Below are positions 52,118 to 62,800 of a DNA stretch of 64,000 bases, piece after piece (within the stretch, counting starts at the first letter, position 1; each line of letters starts with the position of its first letter). A program made the position numbers and the translations under genes. The notes below the pieces were generated by a model. That model made no database searches. It was not told the DNA's origin and saw only the letters and a list, made by a program, of their open reading frames with translations. Source of the stretch: Bacteroidota bacterium (GTDB taxonomy: Bacteria > Bacteroidota > Bacteroidia > Bacteroidales > SKPS01); NCBI GenBank assembly GCA_022709695.1, contig JAKLII010000003.1, positions 16,124-80,123 of the forward strand, read 5' to 3'.

Positions 52118-53099
52118 AATAACTGTAAATAACCTGGGTCACCGTTTGACCTACGGCCTTTAATGTATTTTTATCGATGTTTTCAAGGCGGTCGTTTACC
52201 GTATGCCAGTATTTGAAAAAACCTGTGGGGGTTGAGGGATCAATGTGGATGATATCGATGGTGGGAATACCTGCCAGTTTATTGATATACAGGTGGTCGT
52301 CGGTAATAGGATTACTTTCGGTTTTGATGAAATAATTACCATAACCGATCTGGTGGGCGGTATTCCACACCTTCTGCATGATTTCGGGAGCATAGTGCAT
52401 CGAGGTACCTTCCATAAAGAAAGTTGCATCGGGGGCACCCACCATATCGAGCAGGATTCCGAAGGCTGCCCTGTAACCAGTGATATGGGGTGTTTTGCTC
52501 CAGTGCTGTGAGCCCAGGCACCACGTATCCGAAAGATCGGATTGTTCCTGCTGGGGTTCACCCAGGTCTTCGAGATCAAAGAAAATGATATCTACTCCAT
52601 GCTGGAGGGGATTTTGGCTGAGCAGCCTTGCCACTTCGATAAGGGCACCCACACCACTTGCACCGTCATTGGCTCCGTCGATGGGTTTCCTGTGATTGGC
52701 AGGGTTTGGGTCATGGTCGGCATAAGGCCTTGAATCCCAGTGGGCACACAGCAGAATTCTCTTCCGGGCATCAGGGTTGAAAGAAGCGATGATATTCTTT
52801 CCGTTGAGCAGTCGTTTGTCCCAGCTTCTGGCCACAAACGGCTGAACCGTAACATTATCGCAATATCGTTTTAACTGTGATTCCATCCAGAGGGCACAGG
52901 CTTCGTGGGCTTTTGAACCCGGCACGCGGGGCCCGAAAGCTGTTTGGGCAGCCATAAAGGCATAGGCTGAATCGGAATTGAAGACAGGCACGGATACAGA
53001 GGGGGATTCGGGCTGATCGGGAACCGGAGGTGTTTCTTTCCTGCGGCAGCTCCCCAATGCCATTGCAAGCATGACCACTGCCAGAAGGATGTTTTTCAT
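52116..53099 (-). CDS. Glutaminyl cyclase (M28-type zinc glutaminyl-peptide cyclotransferase), lipoprotein
   Basis: A 327-residue lipoprotein (lipobox MALGSC, Cys18). It closely resembles the Porphyromonas gingivalis glutaminyl cyclase rather than M28 peptidases. AHWDSRPYAD (H120), GANDGASGVGALIEVARLL (D145), FFDLEDLGE (E177/D178) and DTWCLGSQHW are diagnostic. It turns N-terminal Gln into pyroglutamate on exported proteins. At least five secreted proteins in this window have Gln right after the signal peptide. A truncated sequence overlaps no neighbour; it is convergent with the four-helix-bundle gene. Confidence 0.88.
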   Translation of the reverse strand: MKNILLAVVMLAMALGSCRRKETPPVPDQPESPSVSVPVFNSDSAYAFMAAQTAFGPRVPGSKAHEACALWMESQLKRYCDNVTVQPFVARSWDKRLLNGKNIIASFNPDARKRILLCAHWDSRPYADHDPNPANHRKPIDGANDGASGVGALIEVARLLSQNPLQHGVDIIFFDLEDLGEPQQEQSDLSDTWCLGSQHWSKTPHITGYRAAFGILLDMVGAPDATFFMEGTSMHYAPEIMQKVWNTAHQIGYGNYFIKTESNPITDDHLYINKLAGIPTIDIIHIDPSTPTGFFKYWHTVNDRLENIDKNTLKAVGQTVTQVIYSY

Positions 53100-53138
53100 G
53101 GATATACAGCGTTTTTCGTTGGTTTGGCTCTGATGATC

Positions 53139-54602
53139 TTACTCCATAACCCATACGGTGCCTTCTTTCAAGTCCTTCAGAACGATTCCGGCGGCAGCCA
53201 GTTCATCACGAAGCCGGTCGGAAGTTGCGAAGTCCTTGTTTTTTCTGGCCTCGTTCCGGATATGGATCAGGGCCTGAATAACGGCATCGAGTACCCCTTT
53301 GTTGTCTGTGGCGGGTTCTGCCAGTCCAAGGATCGTGAACAGGAAAGTATGGTAAAGCTCCTGAAGTTTTGCAAGGGTATCATGATCAATAGTGGTGATA
53401 CCATCTTTCACCTGGTTGATGTACCGGAGCCCGTCAAACAGATGGGCAATGGCCATGGAGCTGTTGAAATCGTCTGACATGGCTTCGTGGCACAGGCTTT
53501 CAAGTTCGATGGCATCGAAGGTGGCCTTTCCGTTCGGTTTCAGGGATTTCAGGGTCTGATATCCCTCCAGAAGCCGTTTAAGCCCTTTACCGGCTGCCTG
53601 TAATGCTTCGTTGGTAAAGTCAAGGGTGCTCCGGTAGTGGGCCTGCAGGATGAAAAAACGGATTACCATCGGGTCATAGGCTTGCTGAAGCGAAGGATGA
53701 TTTCCGGTGAAAAATTCGGTGAGGGTGATGAAATTCCCCAACGATTTTCCCATCTTCTGACCATTGATGGTAATCATGTTGTTATGCAGCCAGTAACGCA
53801 CCGGTTGTTTTCCGGTGGCTGCCACTGCCTGGGCTATTTCTGCTTCGTGATGGGGAAACAGCAGGTCCATACCCCCGCCATGGATATCAAAAGTCTCGCC
53901 CAGGTATTTGTTGCCCATGGCCGAGCACTCCATGTGCCATCCGGGAAAACCATCGCTCCAGGGGCTTTTCCAGCGCATGATGTGTTCCGGGGCTGCCTTT
54001 TTCCACAGGGCAAAATCGAACGGGCTTCGCTTTTCATCCTGCCCGTCGAGCTGCCGGTTGCTCCCCTGCAATTCGTCGGTTTTTCTTCCTGAGAGGATGC
54101 CGTAAGGGTACCTGCGGCTGTAGGTTTCCACATCAAAATATACCGATCCGTTGGTTTCATAGGCAAAACCTGCATCAAAAATCCGCTGCACATATTCGAT
54201 CTGTTCCGGTATATGACCTGAAGCGAGGGGTTCGATAGAAGGGGGCAAAACATTGAGCATCCGCATGGTTTCACGGTAGCTGTTGGTATAGCGTTGGGCA
54301 ATTTCCATCGGTTCGGTCTGTTCAATGCGCGCTTTTTTAGCGATTTTATCCTCCCCTTCGTCGGCATCATTTTCCAGATGCCCTACATCGGTAACGTTCC
54401 TTACATAGCGAACCCGGTAGCCCAGATGCTGCAGATACCTGAATACCAGGTCGAAAGTGATGGCCGGCCGGGCATGCCCCAGGTGGGCCTCACCATACAC
54501 GGTGGGCCCGCACACATACATCCCCACAAATGGCGGATTGGCCGGATTAAACGCCTCTTTGGTACGCGTAAGGGTGTTGTAAACAGTGAGTCTTATATCC
54601 AT
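53139..54602 (-). CDS. cysS: Cysteinyl-tRNA synthetase
   Basis: A 487-residue class Ia synthetase. Cys31 in YVCGPTVYG is the first zinc ligand, and [12 protein letters not shown] is the HIGH motif. [33 protein letters not shown] carries further ligands, and KMGKSLGNF is the KMSKS loop. ATG 54602 (MDIRLTVYN) agrees with the family; ATG 54620 is only 9 bp from the -7 box. It lies 39 bp upstream of the glutaminyl cyclase gene. Confidence 0.96.
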   Translation of the reverse strand: MDIRLTVYNTLTRTKEAFNPANPPFVGMYVCGPTVYGEAHLGHARPAITFDLVFRYLQHLGYRVRYVRNVTDVGHLENDADEGEDKIAKKARIEQTEPMEIAQRYTNSYRETMRMLNVLPPSIEPLASGHIPEQIEYVQRIFDAGFAYETNGSVYFDVETYSRRYPYGILSGRKTDELQGSNRQLDGQDEKRSPFDFALWKKAAPEHIMRWKSPWSDGFPGWHMECSAMGNKYLGETFDIHGGGMDLLFPHHEAEIAQAVAATGKQPVRYWLHNNMITINGQKMGKSLGNFITLTEFFTGNHPSLQQAYDPMVIRFFILQAHYRSTLDFTNEALQAAGKGLKRLLEGYQTLKSLKPNGKATFDAIELESLCHEAMSDDFNSSMAIAHLFDGLRYINQVKDGITTIDHDTLAKLQELYHTFLFTILGLAEPATDNKGVLDAVIQALIHIRNEARKNKDFATSDRLRDELAAAGIVLKDLKEGTVWVME

Positions 54603-54628
54603 ATTTCGGGCTTGATACATTCAACCCG

Positions 54629-54636
54629 CAAAAATA
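54629..54636 (-). promoter_or_regulatory. -7 box (TATTTTTG) of cysS
   Basis: TATTTTTG on the minus strand ends 26 bases before ATG 54602. No -33 box was found. Confidence 0.45.
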
Positions 54637-54746
54637 GAGGAATTTGCAGAACCGGATGGATATAAGTATGTCTGATTGTTCTTTGTTCCGGATAAAAAGG
54701 GATTCTTTTCCGTATCTTAGCGCTCGGAACCAAAATCCCAAATCGC

Positions 54747-56201
54747 ATGGAGAAGATAAAACCCGACCTCAGTAATTTAAACAAAACCTTTCCTGAGCAT
54801 TTCACCCAGGAGCAGATCGCCAAAGCCAAAACCTTGTTTTTCAAGAAGCTGGCGGAATCGGCGCACCGGTTTTATGGTGGAAAAATTGAAACGGTACCTA
54901 AAGCACCGGTACCCGGATTTAACTGGTTCAATGTATGGTATACACCGGGCGTTTCAAAAGTCAGCACAAATATCCGGGACGACAATGATGCCTCATTCCG
55001 CCTGAGCAACCGTGGCAACCTGGTGGCTGTGGTGTCGGACTCTACGCGGGTGCTTGGCGATGGTGACTGCACCCCTCCCGGCGGGCTGGGAGTTATGGAA
55101 GGAAAAGCCTTTCTGATGAAGTACCTGGGGGGTGTTGACGGAGTAGCGCTCTGTATCGACAGCCGGGACGAAAAAGGCAAGAACGACCCGGAACGTATCA
55201 TTCAGTTTGTGAAGATGGTACAGCATAGTTTCGGAGCGGTAAATCTGGAGGATATCTCACAGCCCAACTGTTTCAGAGTGCTGGATGTGCTGCGGGAAGA
55301 GTGTGACATTCCGGTATGGCACGATGATGCCCAGGGCACTGCCTGTGTTACGCTGGCCGGGGTGATCAACGCCCTGAAGCTGGCAGGAAAGAAGATGCAT
55401 GATGTGAAGATCGTGCTTCACGGAGCCGGCGCTTCCAACACCACCATTGCCCGGCTTTTGCTGGCCGACGGTGCCGATCCGTCGAGGATGATCATTTTCG
55501 ACTCCAAAAGTTCACTGCACAAGGGACGTACCGACATCGAGGCTGACAAACGCTTCTACCGCAAATGGGAGTTGTGTGAAAAAACCAACCCCGGTGTTGT
55601 AAGCACCATGGAGGAGGCCATGCGGGATGCAGATGTGCTGATATCCCTTTCCACCCCCGGGCCCGATGTCATCAAACCTGAATGGGTGGCCTCTATGGCT
55701 CCGAAATCTGTTGTATTTGCCTGTGCCAATCCGGTACCCGAGATTTATCCATACAAAGCCAAAGAAGCAGGGGCTTTTATTATTGCTACCGGCCGTGGCG
55801 ATTTTCCGAATCAGGTGAACAATTCCATTGGATTTCCGGGTATTCTGAAGGGTGCCCTGATGGTTCGTGCAAGGAAAATCACCGATCAGATGGCCATCAG
55901 GGCAGCCTATTCCCTGGCTTCATACGCTGAAAAACGGGGCATCGACCCGGAAAACATCGTACCGAAGATGGATGAACCAGATGTATTCCCGGAAGAAGCA
56001 GCCGATGTGGCCATGCAGGCCATAGCGGATGGGGTGGCCCGGGTGGAAATAAGCCGTGAGGAGGCCTTTGCCATCGCCGCACGCGACATCCGGCACGCCC
56101 GTGAAATGACCGAGGCACTCACCCGGCAGGGATTTATCAGACCCCCCGAACCCCAGATGCTCGAAGAAGCCCTGGAATGGGCGATCAGCCAGGTGAGCTG
56201 A
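54747..56201 (+). CDS. Malic enzyme (NAD(P)-dependent, single-domain)
   Basis: The 484-residue enzyme decarboxylates malate to pyruvate. YTPGVSKVSTNIRD contains the catalytic Tyr, SDSTRVLGDGDCTPPGGLGVMEGKAFLMK is the substrate region, and VWHDDAQGTACVTLAGVINAL holds the metal site. HGAGASNTTIARLLL is the nucleotide-binding motif. The phosphotransacetylase-like C-terminal domain of long MaeB forms is absent. Cofactor preference cannot be read reliably. ruvA follows, as in other Bacteroidota. Confidence 0.92.
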   Translation: MEKIKPDLSNLNKTFPEHFTQEQIAKAKTLFFKKLAESAHRFYGGKIETVPKAPVPGFNWFNVWYTPGVSKVSTNIRDDNDASFRLSNRGNLVAVVSDSTRVLGDGDCTPPGGLGVMEGKAFLMKYLGGVDGVALCIDSRDEKGKNDPERIIQFVKMVQHSFGAVNLEDISQPNCFRVLDVLREECDIPVWHDDAQGTACVTLAGVINALKLAGKKMHDVKIVLHGAGASNTTIARLLLADGADPSRMIIFDSKSSLHKGRTDIEADKRFYRKWELCEKTNPGVVSTMEEAMRDADVLISLSTPGPDVIKPEWVASMAPKSVVFACANPVPEIYPYKAKEAGAFIIATGRGDFPNQVNNSIGFPGILKGALMVRARKITDQMAIRAAYSLASYAEKRGIDPENIVPKMDEPDVFPEEAADVAMQAIADGVARVEISREEAFAIAARDIRHAREMTEALTRQGFIRPPEPQMLEEALEWAISQVS

Positions 56202-56230
56202 CCCGGGATGGGTAGCAATCAGATATTTGC

Positions 56231-56238
56231 TATTTTTG
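56231..56238 (+). promoter_or_regulatory. -7 box (TATTTTTG) of ruvA-sprA
   Basis: TATTTTTG matches TAnnTTTG and ends 19 bases before the ruvA ATG. Confidence 0.5.
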
Positions 56239-56257
56239 TCGGCCAAAACACCGACTG

Positions 56258-56842
56258 ATGTATGCTTTTATCTCAGGTACCCTTGCAGAGATCAATCCTG
56301 CATATGCCGTGATTGCCTGTGGTGGCATTGGTTTTCAGGTGCATATCACCCTGAATACCTATTCTGCCATCAAAGAATTGAAGGAGTGCAAACTCTTCAC
56401 CCATCAGGTAGTGCGGGAAGATGCCCATACGCTGTATGGTTTTTTTACCGCAGAAGAAAGGGAGATATTCCGTCACCTGATATCGGTAAGCGGAATCGGC
56501 CCCAACACGGCACGGATGATCCTCTCGTCGGTCACTACGGATGAGGTGGTTGTTGCCATAGCAAACGAGCAGGTTGCAGTATTTCAGCGCATTAAGGGGA
56601 TAGGACTGAAATCGGCCCAACGAATCATTATCGATCTTAAGGACAAAATCGGCAAAGGGCTGAAAATGCAGGAAATATCTTTGCCGCGTTACAATACATA
56701 TCAGCAGGAAGCGTTATCCGCATTGGTTTTGCTTGGCTTTAACAAAGTTCAGGCCGGTAAGGCTGTTGAAAAGGCAGCCGGGAAAATGGGCCCGGAGGCC
56801 ACGGTTGAATCACTTATCAAAGAGTGTCTGAAGATGCTCTGA
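56258..56842 (+). CDS. ruvA: Holliday junction DNA helicase subunit RuvA
   Basis: A 194-residue tetrameric protein that binds four-way junctions and loads RuvB. The OB fold (FISGTLAEINPAYAVIACGGIGFQVHI) is followed by two HhH motifs (LISVSGIGPNTARMIL and FQRIKGIGLKSAQRIIIDLKDKI) and the RuvB-contact domain (QEALSALVLLGFNKVQAGKAVEKA). ruvB and ruvC are not in the window. sprA begins 36 bp after the stop in the same frame. Confidence 0.96.
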   Translation: MYAFISGTLAEINPAYAVIACGGIGFQVHITLNTYSAIKELKECKLFTHQVVREDAHTLYGFFTAEEREIFRHLISVSGIGPNTARMILSSVTTDEVVVAIANEQVAVFQRIKGIGLKSAQRIIIDLKDKIGKGLKMQEISLPRYNTYQQEALSALVLLGFNKVQAGKAVEKAAGKMGPEATVESLIKECLKML

Positions 56843-56878
56843 GAAACAGAATCAGTTACACGCAAACAAGGAACCAGC

Positions 56879-59800
56879 TTGGAGAAGTTTATCAAATTTA
56901 TCATAAGGGCACTGGCCGCCTCTTTTCTATTTCTGATCATCTGGACTACCGAAGCGAAGTGGTACCCCACAGACCCCTCAGCCTTGCCGGAGGATCCCAC
57001 ATCCTTTCAACCCCCCGATACCATCCCCTACCCTTTCAAGGGAAACACGGGCAATCCGCTCGAAGACACCCTGAAACATCCCCTCTATCTGAATCCGTCT
57101 GTGATTCAGCAAGAGGTGGTATACGATCCCGTCACCAATTCGTACATTTTTACCGACAAAATCGGAGAAACCCCGATTGGGGACCCATTCTCACTCAGTT
57201 TCGACGATTATGTCCTATTCAATTACTACCAGTCGCAGCAGAAGTACTGGCGCGACCGTGCACGGCTTGATGCGCCGGGCGACCGTGGCGGGCTGATCCC
57301 CCGCATCACCATTCCCGGGGATGCTTTTGCCGGGATCTTTGGCAGCAACACCGTCGATATCCGGCCGCAGGGGTCGGCCGAGCTGATTTTCGGGGTGAAA
57401 TCAAACTACCGCAACGACCCAGCCCTCAGCGCAAGGCAGCGCCGTTATACCAACTTCGATTTCCAGCAGAAGATTCAGATGAAGGTGATGGCCAAGGTGG
57501 GTGATAAAATCAACTTTGGCCTGAACTACAATACCGAAGCCACCTTTGAGTTCGACAACAAGACCAAACTGGCCTACGAAGGCAAGGAGGATGAGATTAT
57601 CAAGCTGGTGGAATTCGGTGATGTGACCATGCCCCTGAACGGTACCCTGATCACCGGCAGCCAGCGCCTGTTCGGGATCAAAACCAAAATGCAGTTCGGA
57701 AAAGCAACCGTAACCACCGTTTTTTCAAAACAGGAGAGCAAGTCGCAGAGCATTACTGTTTCCGGCGGAGCCCAGATGAGTGAATTCTACTTCAAAGCAG
57801 ACCAGTACGAAGAAAACCGCCACTTCTTTATCGGACAGTATTTCCGTGACAACTACAACAAAGCGCTGGAAAACCTTCCCATCGTGAACAGTCCGGTTAA
57901 TATTACCAACCTCGAAGTCTGGGTTACCAATGTGGGGGCTGCCACCACCGAGAACCGCAACATCATTGCCCTGCTCGATCTCGGAGAGCAGAAAACCTAC
58001 ACCCAGGTGTACAATGCCGGACCTTCCGTTTTCCCCGACAACCAGTTGTCAAACGATATGCTTCAGCAGCTGATGCCGGCGGGTTCAGGCGACTCGCTGA
58101 AGATGCGTGATATCAACCAGGTAAGTACCTACCTGAAAGATGTAAAGGGGTTGACCCAGGGAATTCATTTCGAAAAAATAGAAAATGCCCGGAAACTGAA
58201 TCCGAATGAATACACCTTCAACCCTAAACTTGGTTTTATCTCTCTGAATATGAGGCTGAATACCGACCAGGTACTCGCCGTTTCCTACCAGTATCAGGTG
58301 GTGGGCCAAAACGAGATCTACAGGGTCGGGGAGTTTTCCAACGGAGGTATTACCGGAAAAGATGTATTGGTAACCAAGCTGTTGCGCAGTACCACCACCA
58401 ACGTGGATGTACCCACCTGGGACCTTATGATGAAAAATGTGTATTCGCTTCAGGCTTTTCAGGTAAATAAAGATGATTTCAGGCTGAACGTGGTGTACAC
58501 CCACGATGAAAACGGGGTTCCGATGGGATACTTTACCGAAGGGAAGATCAACGGTATTCCACTCATCAGGGTGATGAACATGGACAACCTGAATGTGAAT
58601 ATGGAGCCTGTAAACGACGGGGTTTTCGACTTTCTCGACGGAGCCGCCACAGGAGCAGGTACCATCCAGGCCAACAACGGTCGCATCTATTTTCCGCAGA
58701 TCGAGCCATTCGGGAAAGACCTCAGGGCCGCATTCGGCGACAACCAGATCGCCGACAAATACGTGTTCGAAGAGCTCTACCGCAAGACTAAAACCGATGC
58801 CCAGCAGCTTCCCCAGAAGAATAAATTCTACCTCGAAGGGCGGTACAAATCATCCGGTGGAGCGGAGATATCGATCGGAGGATTCAATATTCCGAAAGGA
58901 TCGGTCAAAGTGACGGCTGGTGGGGTTTTACTGACTGAAAATGTGCATTATACCGTTGATTATACCCTGGGCAGGGTGAAAATAATCGACGAAGGGTATC
59001 TGAATTCAGGGGTTCCCATAACCATCAACACGGAAAGTGAAGACATTTTCAACTTCCAGACCAAGCGCCTGATGGGTACCCACATCGATTACAAGATCAG
59101 CAATAACTTCAACCTGGGAGCCACGGTTCTGAACCTTCATGAACGACCCATTACCTATAAGGTGAATTATGGAGATGAGCCCATTTCCAATACCATCTGG
59201 GGCCTTGATGCCCAGTATCAGTCTGAAGTGCCCTTTGTTACCAAAATGATCGACAAGCTCCCCTTCATTGATACCAAAGCTCCTTCGAGCATCAATTTTG
59301 AAGGGGAATTTGCCCACCTCATACCGGGGCATCCAAGAGTGATCGGCAAGACCGGAACTTCCTACATTGATGATTTTGAAGGCAGTTCCTCAGGTTACGA
59401 CATCAAGAACATAGGGCAGTGGAAAATGGCCAGTACCCCTCAGGGGCAAACGGATCTGTTTTACGAAGGGAACCTTTCGAACAGTCTGGGTTACGGATTC
59501 AACAGGGCAAAATTTGCCTGGTATGTGGTAGATCCGATTTTCTTCGAAAAATCGAATCCCATTCCGGTAACCATCGAGGACAAGAACAATCACTATGTGC
59601 GCCAGATCCGTGAACAGGAGGTGTTTCCGAACAAGGAAAAAGACAACAATGTGGAAATTCCGCTGGCCGTTCTGAACCTTTATCTGAACCCTGCGGAGCG
59701 TGGCCCCTACAACTTTGAAACCTCGGGCACCTCTTTTTCAGCGGGATTGAATCCTGACGGGACCCTGAAGGATCCTTCTTCACGCTGGGGCGGTATCATG

Positions 59801-62800
59801 CGCCGGATAGAAACCCCCGATTTTGAAGCCACCAATGTAGAGTATATAGAATTCTGGATGATGGACCCGTTTATCGATCCTGATTACACCAATCAGGCCA
59901 ATGGTCCGCTGGAGGCTCTGCAGGATGGCGGATACCTGTACATCAACCTGGGAGATATTTCGGAAGACATTCTGAAAGACGGAAGAAAAAGCTGGGAAAA
60001 CGGATTGCCCAACTCGCCGCTGGTGAAGGATGTGGACACCACCATCTGGGGCAGGGTTCCTACCGGTACCCAGATCGTGAATGCCTTTGATAACAATCCC
60101 AATGCCCGTAAATACCAGGATGTGGGACTTGACGGGCTGGGAGATGATGATGAGCGGTCGTTCTTCACCACCTACCTGGCCGATGTGGCAGCCCTTGTGA
60201 ATACGAATGCCTACACCCTTATTGAGGAGGACCCTGCCGCAGACAATTACCACTATTTCAGGGGCCCCGATCTCGATCAGGCCAATGCTAACATCCTTGA
60301 ACGGTACATGCTATACAACGGGCAACAAGGCAACTCAAATACCTCGGAACAGGATCAGGAGTTGGGGATCACCAATTTCTCGACCCTGGCCACCACCCTG
60401 CCCGACAACGAGGATATCAACAACGATAACACCCTGAGTGAAGGGGAGAAATACTTCCAGTACCGGATAGATCTCACCCCCGGTAAAATGGTGGTGGGCG
60501 AAAACTATATCACCGATATCTATGAGGCGGTTAATGTACCCCTGCGCGACAATAAAACCGCGAATGTAAAATGGTATCAGTTTAAGATTCCGGTACGGCA
60601 ATATGAAAAAGTGGTTGGGGATATCCGCGATTTCAAGTCGATCCGGTTTATGCGTATGTACATGAGGGGGTTCTCTGAACCGGTGGCGCTCCGGTTTGCT
60701 ACCCTGGAACTTGTAAGGGGTGAGTGGAGAAAATACGGATTCAGCCTGCTGCAGCCTGGTGAATATATTCCCATTGATGACCAGTCGGCAACGGCTTTCC
60801 ATGTTTCAACCGTGAATATTGAAGAGAACGCCTACCGAAATCCGGTGACCTATGCCCTTCCGCCCGATATTGAAAGGGAACGTAACATCATCTCTACCAC
60901 GCTGTCACAACTCAACGAGCAATCCCTTTCCTTGAAGGTATGTAACCTGCTCGACGGAGACGCAAGGGCGGTGTATAAAATCACCGATTTCGACCTGCGC
61001 AGGTACAAGAAGCTGAAAATGTACGTCCATGCCGAAAGCGCCTGTTCGGCTGCCGATGAATATAAAAACACCCTGCAAAACGGTGATCTGACGCTGTTTG
61101 TCCGCCTCGGCAACGACTTCACCGGCAATTATTACGAATACGAAGTGCCGCTGGAATTCACCCCCTGGGGTACCACTGCTTCCCAGAACAATGGCAGAGC
61201 CCTGATCTGGCCCGAAACGAACAATATGGAGATCGACCTGGAAGCCCTGGCTATGGTAAAACAGGCGCGCAATACCGCCATACGTTCCGGTGATATGTCG
61301 GTGAGTATTACAGCACCCTATACTTCCATGGACGGTGATCGTCGCATTACCGTCATCGGAACGCCGAACCTGAGTGATGTAAAAACCATCATGATCGGTA
61401 TCAGGAATCCGAAAAAAGCCGGAATTATCGGTCCCGACGACGGAATGTCCAAGTCGGCTGAGGTGTGGGTGAATGAGCTTCGTCTTACCGACTTCAACGA
61501 GCACGGAGGATGGGCAGCCCAAAGCCGTATCAGTGCCACTCTGGCCGATCTCGGTACCCTGCAGCTTGCCGGAAATATCAGCACCCCGGGCTTTGGCTCC
61601 ATCGACAAGAAAATTCTCGACCGCCAGCAGGAAACCATCTTCGGATACGATGTTGCTACGAACCTCGAACTCGGCAGGTTCTTCCCCGAAAAAAGCGGTA
61701 TCAAGATCCCTATGCATTTTGACTTCTCCGAAAACATCAGCAACCCCGAATACAATCCCCTAAACCCTGATGTCCTTTTCCAGGAGGACCTGAATACTTA
61801 CGCCAACAAGGCAGAAAGGGATTCCGTCAAAAAGCTCTCGCAGGACTACGTCATGCGCAAAAGCCTCAACTTCGTCAATGTATCCAAAATGAGTACCGGC
61901 AAGGGAAAGGCTCCGAGGTTCTATGACATCTCCAATTTCAACGTGTCGTATGCGTATAACGAAACCTATCTGAGAAACATCGATATCGAATACGACCGGA
62001 AACAGAAATACACGGGGATGTTTGCCTACAATTTCAACAGCAATCCCAAACCGGTAAGGGTGTTCTCCAAATCAAAATTCCTGTCGAAGTACAAGGCGCT
62101 GGCCATTATCCGAGATTTCAATTTCTACTATTCACCCAAGCTGATCTCCTTCCGCACCTCCATCAACCGCGAATACCAGGAACAAAAAATCCGGAACAAG
62201 TCGATTGCCATGATCATCATCGACCCCACCTACCTGAAAAAGTATGAGTGGAGCCGCCAGTACGACGTAAAATATGACCTGAGCCAGGGGATCAGGCTGG
62301 AATACGGGGCCAATGCCATGGCGTTGTTCCGTGAACCCGACGGAAAACGGGACCGGGACGACCAGGCTTACCGCGATACCATCTTCAACCAGTTCCTGAA
62401 CCTGGGCGACCTGAACAACCTTCAGCAGCAGTTTGGCGTGAACTGGACCGTACCCGTGAACAAGCTTCCTCTGATGGACTGGCTTTCGGTAAATGCCCGA
62501 TATGCAGGTACCTACCAGTTTACCGGAGCCCTCCTTGCCGCAGAAGAGCTGGGGGGTACCATCGAAAACAGCAACAATATCATGCTTACGGGTTCAGGTA
62601 ACCTTACCACCCTATACAACAAGATCCCTTACCTCAAGCAACTGCAGCAGTCCACACAGTCTGCCACACAGGCACCGGGACAGCGCTTCACCAAAGAAAT
62701 CAAGGAACTGGATGCAGAGGGCAAAACCCCTGAAGATACCGTCCCCATCAATGTAGGCAGGATTATACTCGATAATTTCTTCAGGATCCTTACGGGTGTT

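Noticed and set aside
53139..54620. Start of CysS at ATG 54620
   Set aside because: It would leave only 8 bases between the -7 box and the ATG and adds six residues absent from the usual MDIRL-type start; ATG 54602 is preferred.
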